Source: an uncultured Lentisphaeria bacterium (GTDB lineage Bacteria; Verrucomicrobiota; Lentisphaeria; Victivallales; Victivallaceae). From it: a stretch of 64,000 nt of DNA. Positions 17,155-27,790 of the stretch are shown one piece after another. Each line of letters starts with the position of its first letter. Positions within the stretch are counted from its first letter, which is position 1. The translations under genes were made by a program, and so were the position numbers. The notes below the pieces were generated by a model. It was not told the origin of the DNA. It did not search any database and saw nothing but the letters and a program-made list of their open reading frames with translations. Location of the stretch: contig CAIPAT010000319.1 in NCBI GenBank assembly GCA_903863035.1, positions 1-64,000 on the forward strand, written 5' to 3'.

Positions 17155-20100
17155 TGACAAAAAAATCCTCTAAAGATAGTTTTTTTATGAATATGTCAAG
17201 TTTGTTCATGATGATGTTGTCTGCCGCAATGTTCGCGACAAACGTGAGCGCGGCTGCTGCTGTAGAATTAGATGTCAATGCAGGCGCGACCAAATATATT
17301 CCGGGAGCAAAAGAATCATTCAGGCTTGCGGCCGTTAACGCGCCTGACAATGCGGGCAAGGGCATTGAGATTGCATGGGATCCGTCAGCCTCAAAATATA
17401 TCGAAGTTGTTTTGAATAAACCAATTCCGCTGCCGGAATTTTCTTCTGCGACCATTAAAGCCAGATTTTATGCTCCGCCCGGCAGTCCGGTCGGGGCCTT
17501 TGGATTACGCTTGCAGGATGCAGGCGGGGAGATTTTTCAATATAACAAACGGGCTGAATTCAAGGCGGGCGGAATTTCTGAAGTAATCTGGCAGGTTACG
17601 CCAACCAATTTCAATGAATGCTGGAGCGGACGCAACGACAGGGTATTCGATTTCCCCGCTAAAATTTACGGCACCGGCGTTGATTACGCGCCGACCGGCA
17701 CAGAGGCGAAAATCTATTTGCTTGATATTAAAGTCGAAGTTTCCGGCGGAGTTCCGGTCTCTTCAACTCGTACTCTGAACACATTTGACGAAAATGATTT
17801 ATTCATGCAGCAATGGGGTGGAGCAACCCTCTCCTCCGGCAGTCAAGGGTTGACCGTTGCCAGTATTGGCACGGAATGCACGTTGACTGAAAGAAAGTAT
17901 CCGCTGGTATTTTTAAACGCGCTGCCGCTTAGCCTGGAACTTGAAGCTGAACTATGTTCCGGCAAAAATGTCCGGGCTCAATGGGTGTTTCGTGATGCGG
18001 CCAATCAATCGCTGAAAAGTAATGAGATCCTGCTTGTCCACGGCAAAAACAAGTTAAATTTCGGCTTATCCGGGTCACGTGGTCACGCTTTAGCAAAAGC
18101 CAAACTTCCGCTTCGGATGGAATATCTGGTATTGCGCTCCGGGCAAGGTGAAAATGCCACAGTTATTTTAAAAAGGTCCTCGATCAGCCTGGCCCGCCCG
18201 CTTATCGAGGCGGTGGATTTTGATATTCTTACCGACAGCCGGATACATGTTTTGCGCAGCGGCGCTGAGAAATCATTGAAATTCAAATTCACAAACACCG
18301 CCAATATCCCGGGGGACTTTACATTTGACCTGGAAATTGAAGATTTCTATGGCAAAAAGTTTGCCGAAAAAATTTCCGCGGCGCTGCAACCCGGCGAAAG
18401 CAGATATTTTACCCCCAGGTGGCAGCCCGCTGCATTTGGCCACTGGAATATAAACGCTGTAATCCGCGAAAAACAAAATCCCAAAGACAGTTTTACTCTC
18501 CAGCGCAGCTTGGCCTATCTTGATCCCTCCGGCCCGACCCCCGGACATGCGCCCGGATTTTTATTTGGAACCAATAGCCATATCAGCCGCTGGAGCAGAA
18601 TCGATCAGGAACGTGAGATTGAAGCTGCCGGCCTCTGCGGGGCCAAAGTCGTTCGCGACGGCGTCGAATGGGGCGGAATTCAGCCAGCCCGCGGAGAATG
18701 GAACTTTAAATCAATGGACTATCTGGTTGATCATCTTGCCGAACAAGGGATCGAAATGCAATCTTTGTTCGCGTTTACCGCGAAATGGGCGGCTCCAATT
18801 GAAAAGCAAAATTCAAAAAACTGGCTCGACTGGTCGCGCTGCCAGCCGGATCTGGATGCGTGGCGGGAATATTGCCGCACTATGGCTGACCGTTATCGCG
18901 GACGCATTCGTTACTGGGAAGTCTGGAATGAGCCGGATCTGTCCGGATTCAACGGGATGAAATTAAATGAATACGTTGAACTGCAGAAGGCGTCTTATGA
19001 AGAGGTAAAGAAAGTCACGCCGGAAGCGTTCGTAATGACCGGCGGCTTTGCTACAATGTCTGACCATCCCGGGCGCAATGAGCCGAATTTTCACCGCAAT
19101 CATTTAATTAAAGCGAAAGGGTTCTTTGATATTCACGCGTACCATGAGCATGGATCATTTCAGCAATATGCCCAGTTAGTCGATGGTCGTTTTATGCCAA
19201 TGCGTAAAGAAACAGCAACCACAGTGCCGTGGTACGCTAATGAAACGGCCATTGCTTCAATGGGCGGTTCAGAGAAAAATCAAGCTGTGACTTTATTTAA
19301 AAAACTGATCTTCTCCTGGGCCCGCGGAGCAATCGGTTATTCCTGGTACGATATGAGAGATGACGGCTTTGATCCGCGTGACGCCGAGTGCACTTATGGA
19401 ATGATGACCAACGACTTTTTCCCCAAACCGGTATATTCTGTTTTTAATACCATCGCCGGCGTGTATCGCAATGCTGAATTTGACAAACAGCTGGATTCCG
19501 GCGCTAATCGCTGGATATTCCAGTTTAAGGATCCGAAGGGAGTGTTAATAAGCGCATGGGATGAATCCGCCTTCAGTTCAACGTTGACGCTGGCTGTCAA
19601 GACCGATGCGAAATCAGTCGATGCCGTAGACTTAATGGGTAACGTAAAGCCGCAGCCGGTAATAGAAGGCATGACCATGCTTGAAGTCAATCAAATGCCA
19701 TACACCTTAAGACTGAACAACGCCTCAACAGCTAATATTACCGGCACATTAATAAGTGTCAATTCCGGCGCAGTTGCGATTCCGGGCAAACCTTTTGCCG
19801 TCACTCTAAAGTTGCTTAATCCATTGGCGGAAGCCAAAGATTACAAGATTACGTTAAAAACCCTGCCGGATGGCTTTACAGTTGCTAAACCGGAAGAGAC
19901 GGTCAGAGTAAAAGCCGGCTCCGAAGGACAAGCGTCTTTGAATTTCAAAGTCAATGATTCATTTAAACCGCCCTTTGGATCTGTTGCAAGACTTGAAGTA
20001 GCGTATGAGATTGCCGGTACTCCGTGGAACGGGACTCTGGTAATCCCTGTCAATCCGTCAATCTCGATTCCAACAGGCTCGTTCGAGCGCAAGCCTGACT

Positions 20101-20660
20101 TTGAACTTAAAGATCGTACTCAAGTGGTCTCCTTAACTGCCGCAGATCCTTCAATGTCACACCGTATCTGGAAAGGACAGGAAGACCTGAGCGCAAAAAT
20201 CTGGCTTGCCAATGCCAGGGGCAGCCTGAGAATGAAGGTTGATGTTACAGATGATATCCATTCACAACCATTTAAAGGATTTGAAATATGGAAAGCGGAC
20301 AGTATTCAATTTTCATTCCAGCTTCCGGGGCAAAATGGATATTGGGAAATCGGACTTGCCCGGCTTGATAACGGCAGTCCGGATGTTTTCGTCTTCCAGG
20401 CGCCGACTGGATTTGACCCGGCGAAGGCTGCGGCGGCAATGAAGCTTGTAACCTCGTGCGCTGAAACAAAAACCGTATATGAATTGGATATTCCGAATAG
20501 CGCGATTGGTTTTACGCCGGCCATATTTAAAGGCGGTTTCCGGTTTAATCTTCTGATCAATGACAGTGATGGCGAAGGACGTGACGGTTGGATCCATATT
20601 GCCCCCGGCATCGGCGAAAATAAAAATCCGGATAAATTCCCGTTTGTGGTTTTTGAATAG
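17154..20660 (+). CDS. Secreted GH39-like clan-A glycosidase with C-terminal CBM9-like domain
   Basis: 1168 residues from the GTG that overlaps the previous stop; an ATG 11 codons later would still leave the signal peptide (MNMSSLFMMMLSAAMFATNVSA). Two beta-sandwich regions (about 35-200 and 205-455) precede a TIM barrel (about 465-760): FLFGTNSHISRW, EVWNEPD with acid/base Glu593, and PWYANET with likely nucleophile Glu697. Then a small beta domain, an NPCBM/NEW2-like Ig segment (about 860-980), and a C-terminal CBM9-like domain (WKGQEDLSAKIWLANARG; EIWKADSIQFSF). GH39-like enzymes include beta-xylosidases and iduronidases; the substrate here is open. Exported by Sec; tied to the pseudopilin by a one-base overlap. 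Confidence 0.75.
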   Translation: MTKKSSKDSFFMNMSSLFMMMLSAAMFATNVSAAAAVELDVNAGATKYIPGAKESFRLAAVNAPDNAGKGIEIAWDPSASKYIEVVLNKPIPLPEFSSATIKARFYAPPGSPVGAFGLRLQDAGGEIFQYNKRAEFKAGGISEVIWQVTPTNFNECWSGRNDRVFDFPAKIYGTGVDYAPTGTEAKIYLLDIKVEVSGGVPVSSTRTLNTFDENDLFMQQWGGATLSSGSQGLTVASIGTECTLTERKYPLVFLNALPLSLELEAELCSGKNVRAQWVFRDAANQSLKSNEILLVHGKNKLNFGLSGSRGHALAKAKLPLRMEYLVLRSGQGENATVILKRSSISLARPLIEAVDFDILTDSRIHVLRSGAEKSLKFKFTNTANIPGDFTFDLEIEDFYGKKFAEKISAALQPGESRYFTPRWQPAAFGHWNINAVIREKQNPKDSFTLQRSLAYLDPSGPTPGHAPGFLFGTNSHISRWSRIDQEREIEAAGLCGAKVVRDGVEWGGIQPARGEWNFKSMDYLVDHLAEQGIEMQSLFAFTAKWAAPIEKQNSKNWLDWSRCQPDLDAWREYCRTMADRYRGRIRYWEVWNEPDLSGFNGMKLNEYVELQKASYEEVKKVTPEAFVMTGGFATMSDHPGRNEPNFHRNHLIKAKGFFDIHAYHEHGSFQQYAQLVDGRFMPMRKETATTVPWYANETAIASMGGSEKNQAVTLFKKLIFSWARGAIGYSWYDMRDDGFDPRDAECTYGMMTNDFFPKPVYSVFNTIAGVYRNAEFDKQLDSGANRWIFQFKDPKGVLISAWDESAFSSTLTLAVKTDAKSVDAVDLMGNVKPQPVIEGMTMLEVNQMPYTLRLNNASTANITGTLISVNSGAVAIPGKPFAVTLKLLNPLAEAKDYKITLKTLPDGFTVAKPEETVRVKAGSEGQASLNFKVNDSFKPPFGSVARLEVAYEIAGTPWNGTLVIPVNPSISIPTGSFERKPDFELKDRTQVVSLTAADPSMSHRIWKGQEDLSAKIWLANARGSLRMKVDVTDDIHSQPFKGFEIWKADSIQFSFQLPGQNGYWEIGLARLDNGSPDVFVFQAPTGFDPAKAAAAMKLVTSCAETKTVYELDIPNSAIGFTPAIFKGGFRFNLLINDSDGEGRDGWIHIAPGIGENKNPDKFPFVVFE

Positions 20661-20681
20661 AAAAACTGCTGTTCAGAATGT

Positions 20682-20756
20682 CTCCGATGCTCAGCATCGG
20701 AGCATTACCCTCCCATGCATTCGGACCGGAAAACTGTTCAGCTTGAACGGTCCGAA
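20682..20756. repeat. Two strong intergenic hairpins
   Basis: First hairpin: CTCCGATGCT / AGCATCGGAG around one base (20682-20702). Second: TTCGGACCG (20720-20728) with CGGTCCGAA (20748-20756), enclosing GTTCA-GCT-TGAA. Neither has a T run, so they may stabilise the upstream mRNA end or act as REP-like elements rather than as classic terminators. Confidence 0.55.
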
Positions 20757-20846
20757 GCCGCGGGAATTAAGCCATGACTGATTAATATAATTATTTAAAA
20801 TATATAAACTTGAGAAATAAAAAACTGAATTCAGGAGATCGAGAAA

Positions 20847-23222
20847 ATGGACAAAAAATACGTTTTTCATTTATTGGCGAATGCACATCTTGATCCGGTC
20901 TGGCTCTGGGACTGGCGCGAGGGGCTGAATGAAGGAATTGCTACCTGCCGGACAATGCTTAAGTTTTTTGACAAGTACCCTGAATTTACCTTCATCCGCG
21001 GGGAAGCGTCTATTTACGAACATCTTGAAAAATACGATCCGGAGAGTTTTGCCCGAATCCAAGAACTGGTGAAGGTTGGCCGCTGGGATATTGTCGGAGG
21101 AAACTATGTTCAGACTGATACCAATATGCCTGGAACTGCAACTTTTCTCAAACAATATGAATATGGGCGGCGTTACTTCAAGGAGAAATTTAATTTTGAA
21201 GTCAAGGTCGCCTGGGCGCCGGATTCATTCGGCCACAGCGGCGGACTCCCGGAAATTTATGCGGCCGGCGGTTTTAAATATTTTGTATTTTCCCGGCAGG
21301 TTTCCGACTTCCCGCAGTTGTCAAAACCGGTATTTCAATGGGTTGGCCAGGGTGGCAGCCGGATTCTGACGCTGTTTAACAAAATCGGCTGGTATGGTTC
21401 CAATCGCGATGAGATGCCGCGGCGGCTCGATCAGGTACTGGCGAGCGCTCCAAATTCAAATATGACGAATCTAGCCGTCTTTTTCGGTCTCGGCAACCAT
21501 GGCGGCGGCAGCAGTCAGCGGCAGATCGAAGATATTTTGCGCTGGCGCGACGCCCATCCGGAAGTAGAAGTTAAATTTTCAACGTTGCACGGCTACTTTG
21601 CCGCCTGCGAAACCGAGAGCAACGATTATCCTGAATACCAGGGCGAAATCAATTTCTGTCTGCGCGGCTGTACAAGTTCAGCGGCGAAAATCAAAAGCAA
21701 ATTCCGCCAGACCGAAGCAATCAACCGCCGCACGGAATTTGTAACCAGAGCCATTGCCGGCGTCTTGAATACTCCCGAAACGGATTTGACCGATGAATGG
21801 AAAGGAACGCTATTTAATTCCTTTCACGATATTCTGCCCGGCTCCAGTATAGAACGGGCTAATTACGAGCAGATCGAGTGGATGGATCAGGTCATTCACA
21901 ATTGCCGGAGCAAAGAATTTGACGCATTGAATCAACTGGCAAATGCCATTGACATCCGGGTCAAGACTCCGGGATACGATATGCCGGAAGCGGTGCCGTT
22001 CGTGATTTTCAATCCGCGCCCGGTCGCTTATTCAGGACCGGTCGAAATCGAATGTTCAATGGATTACCGTTCCATCGCGGAATATGAAAACCGCGATGCG
22101 ATGGAAGTTCCGGTGGAATTGCTGGATGAGCAGCAGCGGCCGTTGCCGTTTCAAGCCGTGACGACGGAGCACAACGCGATGAAACCGTGGCCGTGGCGGC
22201 GGCGGGTGGTTACTAATCTGGAAATCCCGGCCGGCGGCTGGCGGCAGGTGTCGCTTGGATATGTAAAACAGCCGGATCTGGCGGAGTTCAGCGCGCCATT
22301 GACAACGGCGGACGCGCACGGAATTGCCAATGAATTTTTCCATGTTGAAGCCTGCCGCGGAGCGAGTACTCTCCGGATATGGCGCGGTGACAAGCCGGTT
22401 CTTGCCGCCGACGGGCTGGAATTTGCGACTTATGAAGACCGTTTCGGTTCCTGGGGGGCAATGGATGAAGCGCCGGAAGGCTGGCGCTGCGATAAGCGCT
22501 TGCAGACCTGGACAATTACTGAAGTAAAAATTCTCGAATCGGGACCGGAACGTTCTGCCATGTTTGTAATTTTTGAAGGCGGCAAGTCGCAGATTCAACT
22601 GCATATCAGATTGTATCGTCAAATGGACATGGTGGAATTTAAAAGCCGGATCATCTGGCAGGATCGCGCCTGTCGTTTGCGGCTGGTCATGGATCATGCT
22701 GACTCCGTGACATACGCGGTGCCGGGCGGAACCGTCGAGCGTTGCACTCCGGGCGATGTTCCGGGCGGGCGATGGCTGAAGCTCAATGGATATGGTCTGG
22801 CGAGCGACGCTTTCTGCGGCTTTACCAATCTGGAAAAGAACTTCTGCGTAAACTTGATCAGAGGATGTCGCAATGCTTCAGACGAGGTCGGAAAGGATGC
22901 CGAATATCTGGAACGGGCGATTACCGATTACGGCGAACACCTGGCGAATTTTGCAATTACCGGTCCTGACTTTGAGGCTTCCGAGGCGGCCGACAGAATT
23001 GAGCTGCCGCTGACGCAGGTGATGAGCTATCCGCACCACGGGAAGCTCCCGTGCAGGCCGGAAAGTTATGTCAGCGTCACACCTTCAAGTGTAAAAATGC
23101 TGGACTGGAACCACGTGCAGCAGCAGTCGGATGAAGCGGTTACCGCTATAATCCGTGTGGTTGGACAGCCGTCCCTGGAAATGCGTTTAGAACCTTGGAA
23201 AATTTATAAAATTAGTTTTTGA
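20847..23222 (+). CDS. GH38 alpha-mannosidase
   Basis: 791 residues, no signal peptide, so cytoplasmic. The N-terminal catalytic domain shows the GH38 zinc site: HLD (His14, Asp16) and the nucleophile Asp126 in WAPDSFGHSGG; FNSFHDILPGSS supplies the further His. The middle and C-terminal halves are the beta-sandwich domains of the family (IFNPRPVAYSGPVEIE; LRMWRGDKP-like; RVVGQPSLEMRLEPWK). An AGGAGA ribosome-binding site is about 10 bases before the ATG. It retains alpha-mannosidic bonds as the expected substrate. It lies just upstream of the MFS transporter gene and 2.5 kb before a second GH38 gene, forming a mannoside-use block. Confidence 0.88.
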   Translation: MDKKYVFHLLANAHLDPVWLWDWREGLNEGIATCRTMLKFFDKYPEFTFIRGEASIYEHLEKYDPESFARIQELVKVGRWDIVGGNYVQTDTNMPGTATFLKQYEYGRRYFKEKFNFEVKVAWAPDSFGHSGGLPEIYAAGGFKYFVFSRQVSDFPQLSKPVFQWVGQGGSRILTLFNKIGWYGSNRDEMPRRLDQVLASAPNSNMTNLAVFFGLGNHGGGSSQRQIEDILRWRDAHPEVEVKFSTLHGYFAACETESNDYPEYQGEINFCLRGCTSSAAKIKSKFRQTEAINRRTEFVTRAIAGVLNTPETDLTDEWKGTLFNSFHDILPGSSIERANYEQIEWMDQVIHNCRSKEFDALNQLANAIDIRVKTPGYDMPEAVPFVIFNPRPVAYSGPVEIECSMDYRSIAEYENRDAMEVPVELLDEQQRPLPFQAVTTEHNAMKPWPWRRRVVTNLEIPAGGWRQVSLGYVKQPDLAEFSAPLTTADAHGIANEFFHVEACRGASTLRIWRGDKPVLAADGLEFATYEDRFGSWGAMDEAPEGWRCDKRLQTWTITEVKILESGPERSAMFVIFEGGKSQIQLHIRLYRQMDMVEFKSRIIWQDRACRLRLVMDHADSVTYAVPGGTVERCTPGDVPGGRWLKLNGYGLASDAFCGFTNLEKNFCVNLIRGCRNASDEVGKDAEYLERAITDYGEHLANFAITGPDFEASEAADRIELPLTQVMSYPHHGKLPCRPESYVSVTPSSVKMLDWNHVQQQSDEAVTAIIRVVGQPSLEMRLEPWKIYKISF

Positions 23223-23307
23223 TAAAGAACTGTATAAAAATTAAACCGGGGATATGATGTTCAAAAATATCTGCAATCTGATGGATTAAAGCAATGAGAA
23301 TAACAAA

Positions 23308-24780
23308 ATGACATCATCAGAAATAAACAAAGACCCCAGGCTTTATCATGTAGGCACCCTGACCTATACGAAAGCCTCGCTGGCGATCCTTTTCTGCTGG
23401 CTGCTGTGGGGGGATTTCTGCTATGTCCTCATGGAGACGGTCGTCCCGAGTATTATGCCGCTGAAGTTCAAGGCGCTCGGCGCTTCCAACACGTCGCTCG
23501 GCATGATCATGACGACCATTCCGATGATCATAAACTCCGTGTTCAATCCGGTAATCAGCTTTAAAAGCGACCGTTACCGGAGCAAATGGGGGAGGCGCAT
23601 CCCGTTTATTCTCCTGACCGCCCCGGTGACCGTGCTTTTTCTGCTTGGCGTCGGTTTTGCCGACAGTATCGGGATCTGGCTGTACAAGTATGTCAACGAA
23701 TACACGATGGGGCTCAGCGCGACTCAGTTCGCGGTGGTCGTCATTGCGTTCATGATGATCATCTACAGTTTTTTCAATACCTTCGTGAACTCGGTGTTCT
23801 GGTATTTGTTCAACGACGTCGTGCCGGAAAAACTGCTGGCGCGCTTCATGTCGTGGTTCAGAATCGTTTCGATGATCGCGGCGGCTCTGTATAATTTCTT
23901 CGTCTTCCGGTATGCTGAAAGCCACGCGTCAGCAATCTTCATCGGGGCGGCCATCCTGTATTTCGCCGGCTTCGGGTTGATGTGTCTGAGGGTTAAAGAG
24001 GGACAATATCCGCCGCCTTCGCCCAATGCAGGAAATAAATCCGGGCTTATGGCCGCGATTGTCACTTTCGGCAAAGAATGCCATTCCAAACCGCATTATA
24101 TCTATGTTTTTCTGGTGGGTATGGCTTTTGCCGGAGTCGGAGCTGTCGGGCCCTTCAACCTTCTCTTTTCGCTGTCGATAGGACTTGATGTAAAGAGCAT
24201 AGGAGAGATCGCCGGAACATCCTGCATCGTTATGGGGATAATGATCATTGTTTCCGGCTGGCTGGCCGACCGCTTTCATCCGGTACGCATCGTCCTGCTC
24301 GGCTTAATACTCCAGATCGTGCTGGCGATACCGGCGGGAATGACCTGGATATTCTTCAAGCCGTCGCCGGAGACTTCCTATTATCTGTGCATGCTGTACG
24401 CCGTCGCGCTGAACGCTCCAATCGGAGCGTTGATCGGCGTGCTCGATCCGCCGATGTTCATGCGCCTTTTCCCGCGCTCGCATTATGGCCAGTTCTGTTC
24501 CGCCAACGCCATGTGGCGGTCCATATCCCTGATCGTCAACGGCACCCTTGTCGGCATCTTTTTCGATGTGCTGGGCAGATGGATCGGCAAAGAAAGAGCA
24601 TATGCGTTTATACCGGTATGGCAGCTCTTTTTCTTCCTGCTGATGTTGTACTTTATGCATAAATTATACAAGGGCTGGAAGGAACTGGGCGGGGATGAGA
24701 ACTATGTCGCGGCGGTGCCAAATTTCTCATCCGGCGCAGAATCAAAGGAGATTGCTTCAAAGAACTTAGTGATTACATAG
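23308..24780 (+). CDS. MFS sugar transporter (GPH/SLC45-like)
   Basis: 490 residues with about 12 hydrophobic membrane segments. The cytosolic loop 2-3 has SDRYRSKWGRRIPFIL, the signature of the glycoside-pentoside-hexuronide/SLC45-type branch of the major facilitator superfamily; WLADRFHPVRIVL marks the second-half loop. Such carriers import sugars or glycosides with a cation. Located between two GH38 genes and close to a ROK kinase, it probably brings in mannosides released outside the cell. The start at 23308 lacks a strong ribosome-binding site. The gene is clearly more GC-rich than the regions around it. Confidence 0.85.
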   Translation: MTSSEINKDPRLYHVGTLTYTKASLAILFCWLLWGDFCYVLMETVVPSIMPLKFKALGASNTSLGMIMTTIPMIINSVFNPVISFKSDRYRSKWGRRIPFILLTAPVTVLFLLGVGFADSIGIWLYKYVNEYTMGLSATQFAVVVIAFMMIIYSFFNTFVNSVFWYLFNDVVPEKLLARFMSWFRIVSMIAAALYNFFVFRYAESHASAIFIGAAILYFAGFGLMCLRVKEGQYPPPSPNAGNKSGLMAAIVTFGKECHSKPHYIYVFLVGMAFAGVGAVGPFNLLFSLSIGLDVKSIGEIAGTSCIVMGIMIIVSGWLADRFHPVRIVLLGLILQIVLAIPAGMTWIFFKPSPETSYYLCMLYAVALNAPIGALIGVLDPPMFMRLFPRSHYGQFCSANAMWRSISLIVNGTLVGIFFDVLGRWIGKERAYAFIPVWQLFFFLLMLYFMHKLYKGWKELGGDENYVAAVPNFSSGAESKEIASKNLVIT

Positions 24781-24883
24781 CATGGTCATTATCTTTATTT
24801 TTTTAAGAAACGCGCACAAACAATAGACTAAGTTTGATAAGGGATTATAATAGTCAGAACCATTTAAAGATTAAGGAGGAAAG

Positions 24884-25579
24884 ATGAAAAAGCAACTGGG
24901 AATTATTATTGCAACGGGTCTCCTGGCAACAAGTTTTGGTTTCCTGGCGTCGGCCGCCAATGCCGGAGTACTGCTGGATGAAAATTTTGACGGTATGAAT
25001 GCCGGGGAACTGCCTGGCTCCGGACCGGTACACCAGTGGCGCGGCCCGGAGAACGGACTCTTTGGATTCATCGAGGTGACATCGGAAAAAGCTTCTGGCG
25101 AACAGGGCAAATCAATCCGTTTCTGCGACAATTCCGCGAAACCCAACGGATCGCCGATTCTGACGGCGGAGTGGAAAACTCCTGTCGCCGGTTCACTGAC
25201 GGTGGAATGGAAGGTGATGGTTCCAGTTAGTGAGCCATACATAAGCCTGCAATTCATAGGCAGCAATTGGGACGATGCGCCGGTAATAGTGATTTTTGAA
25301 AACGGCAAAATCGCTGTGGATTTTGCGGATGGCAAGCGGACGGATCTGGGACCGTATGAAAACAGCAAATGGTACGTTATCAAAGCGGAGTTGCGTCAGG
25401 CGGACAAAACCTTTGATTTATATCTGGACGGCAAGCAGGTGATCAAGAGCTATGCGTGGCGTAGTATCAAAAAAGTGAACTTGAGCAACTTGAGCATAGG
25501 AGCGGATTTCAGCGCAGCGGACAGGGCTGGAGCGCCGGTGCTTTATATTGATGACTTGAAGGTGACGGTCACACCGTAG
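24884..25579 (+). CDS. Secreted concanavalin-like/LamG-type jelly-roll protein
   Basis: 231 residues. Signal peptide MKKQLGIIIATGLLATSFGF up to about ASAANA. The mature part is one beta-sandwich: VLLDENFDGMNAGELPGSG, WYVIKAELRQADKTFDLYLD and PVLYIDDLKVTV are typical of LamG/concanavalin-like domains that bind or cleave glycans. A perfect AAGGAGG ribosome-binding site is 6 bases before the ATG. It sits between the MFS transporter and the second GH38 gene. No catalytic residues are recognised, so a binding function is as likely as hydrolysis. Confidence 0.7.
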   Translation: MKKQLGIIIATGLLATSFGFLASAANAGVLLDENFDGMNAGELPGSGPVHQWRGPENGLFGFIEVTSEKASGEQGKSIRFCDNSAKPNGSPILTAEWKTPVAGSLTVEWKVMVPVSEPYISLQFIGSNWDDAPVIVIFENGKIAVDFADGKRTDLGPYENSKWYVIKAELRQADKTFDLYLDGKQVIKSYAWRSIKKVNLSNLSIGADFSAADRAGAPVLYIDDLKVTVTP

Positions 25580-25684
25580 TTCCGGGAAATAAAATTCAGA
25601 AATGATGTGAATAAAAACGGAATAAATTACGACATTCCAGGGGGACCGTCATACTTTCTTCCGAAATATTGTTGAGGAAAATAC

Positions 25685-27727
25685 ATGCGCATACATATGG
25701 TACCGAATTCGCATATTGATCCTGTCTGGTTATGGGACAAATATGAGGGTATTGACGAAGTCTTGAACACTTTCCGTTCAGCCTGCAGCAGGCTGGATGA
25801 ATTTCCCGCTCTGACTTTTTCCGCAAGTTCATTGCAGTTCTATGAATGGACAATGAAATATGACAAGCAGCTTTTCAAGCGCATCAGGGCGAGGATCGAC
25901 GAGGGCCGCTGGGAGGTCTGCGGCGGATGGTGGGTCGAACCCGACACGAACCTGCCGCTTGAATCCAGTTTCCTCAAGCATGCCGAAATTTCCGCGAAGT
26001 TCGCGAAAGAACACCTGGGGGTTGAAGTAAAAACCGCATATGTCCCGGATACATTCGGGCATCCCGCCACACTTCCAAAGCTTCTTGCGCAGACCGGGTT
26101 TAAATACTTCATATTCTGCAGGCCGGGATTGCAGGAGAAGACGGATATCCCCAACCTTTTCCGCTGGGAATATAAGGAGTATAGCGTTCTCGCGTACCGT
26201 CTCAAACATCATTACGGGCAATGGGGCTGGGTGGACACCGCAAAAATAAAGTTGATGCTCGAGGACGCGGAATACAAGGAGCAGTCCGCAAACTGCTACC
26301 TGTTCGGTGTTGGCGACCACGGCGGCGGTCCCGCCATCGACGAAATCAATTTCTACAATAAGTTCATGGAAGACAAACCGGCAAACGACATCGGTTATTC
26401 CACCTGCCGGAAATTCTTTGAGGAGGCCGAACGCATTCCGGATATTCCGGAATATTCAGGCGACCTGCATTTTCATGCGACGGGATGCTATTCAGTCATG
26501 GGCGACATCAAGAATGCAATGCGCAGCAGTGAGCATGCACTTGAATACACTTCCCGCGCATTGAAAATGAGCAATCAGAACGATGACGTCCTCAACGATT
26601 CCTGGAAAACAACGTTGTTCAACCAGTTCCACGACATACTGCCGGGGTCATGCTCGCTTGCCGCCGCTGAAAATGCGAAAGCGGAACTTAAAGGCGTGGA
26701 AAGCTTCTGCAGGGATGCAGCCTATTCCGCGTTAAAATCAATTTCGCTTAAAAACAAGCCTGAAATAAAAGAAGGCGAGTTCAGGATATTCAATACGCTT
26801 CCTTTTGCAGTGACGACTCAACTATCGGTCGAGTCGATGGTCTATTTTCGCAAAAATGCGGCGTTCAAAGACGACAAAGAGAATCTGATCGAAATCCAGG
26901 AGGCGCTGCCCGGGGTACGCTGTCTAAATCGAAAATGGGAATTTGTCGACACGTTACCGGCCGCTGGATTCAAGTCGTATCACTTTGACAGCCGCAATCT
27001 CGTTGAAAGACCTGAATCCGATTCAGCGCATTTCCAGCCGGGGGACAAATCAATTATTGACAGCTTTGCCCGGATGCTGAAATCATCAGTGAAGTTCCTT
27101 GTCATTGACGACAAGTCCGACACCTGGGGACACGGAGTCAGTAAATATGATTCAGTGGAAGGCGAATTCAAATTAGAGTCCACATCCGTAATATCAGGTC
27201 CCGTGAGCAGCAAACTATGCAGAAAATTTACATACGGCAAATCCAGCCTGGATGTGATTTATTCGATCTGTAAAGAGCTGCCGGGTATTTTTGCCGAAAT
27301 CAGGGTTATCTGGGCGGAACACAGGAAGATTTTAAAAATGGAGATACACCCGGACGGAGCAAATTCGTCATCCATCGTGATGCAGTGCGCAGGCGGGTCT
27401 GTAACGCGCGATGCAAATGGCAATGAACTTCCCATGCACCACTGGTCATGGATTCCGGACGGCGATAATGGCATGGGCGTCATCCAGAAAGGCGCATTTG
27501 CCTGCGACGCACTGAATGGACGCCTGCGTCTGACGCTCGTCCGCTCAAGTCTCTACGGTTTTCATGATCCGACAAAGCTGAATCCGGATGATCCCCAGTT
27601 CGACACAGACATGGGTCCGCACAGTTTCAAACTGATTATGCTGCCTTGCCAAAAACTTGATGAAGAGTATTTTAACCGGATGTCTGAAATTCTGTATGAG
27701 CCGTTCACTGTGATCAGGGAATCATGA
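25685..27727 (+). CDS. GH38 alpha-mannosidase (second paralogue)
   Basis: 680 residues, shorter than the paralogue at 20847 (791), the difference being mostly in the C-terminal beta domains. Zinc site HID (His10, Asp12), nucleophile Asp122 in VPDTFGHPATLP and FNQFHDILPGS are all present. No signal peptide. GAGG lies about 9 bases before the ATG. Followed after 63 bases by the ROK kinase gene, with a CCGGAA/TTCCGG hairpin at 27758-27773 in between. Two different GH38 enzymes so close together suggest different mannosidic linkages are processed inside the cell. Confidence 0.88.
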   Translation: MRIHMVPNSHIDPVWLWDKYEGIDEVLNTFRSACSRLDEFPALTFSASSLQFYEWTMKYDKQLFKRIRARIDEGRWEVCGGWWVEPDTNLPLESSFLKHAEISAKFAKEHLGVEVKTAYVPDTFGHPATLPKLLAQTGFKYFIFCRPGLQEKTDIPNLFRWEYKEYSVLAYRLKHHYGQWGWVDTAKIKLMLEDAEYKEQSANCYLFGVGDHGGGPAIDEINFYNKFMEDKPANDIGYSTCRKFFEEAERIPDIPEYSGDLHFHATGCYSVMGDIKNAMRSSEHALEYTSRALKMSNQNDDVLNDSWKTTLFNQFHDILPGSCSLAAAENAKAELKGVESFCRDAAYSALKSISLKNKPEIKEGEFRIFNTLPFAVTTQLSVESMVYFRKNAAFKDDKENLIEIQEALPGVRCLNRKWEFVDTLPAAGFKSYHFDSRNLVERPESDSAHFQPGDKSIIDSFARMLKSSVKFLVIDDKSDTWGHGVSKYDSVEGEFKLESTSVISGPVSSKLCRKFTYGKSSLDVIYSICKELPGIFAEIRVIWAEHRKILKMEIHPDGANSSSIVMQCAGGSVTRDANGNELPMHHWSWIPDGDNGMGVIQKGAFACDALNGRLRLTLVRSSLYGFHDPTKLNPDDPQFDTDMGPHSFKLIMLPCQKLDEEYFNRMSEILYEPFTVIRES

Positions 27728-27790
27728 GCCGTACGGATTTCAAGAAAAAATAAAACGCCGGAATTTTTTCCGGAATATTGAGGTAAATAC

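Noticed and set aside
20682-20756. Rho-independent terminator after the GH39-like gene
   Set aside because: Both hairpins lack a T run, so they are listed as hairpins only.
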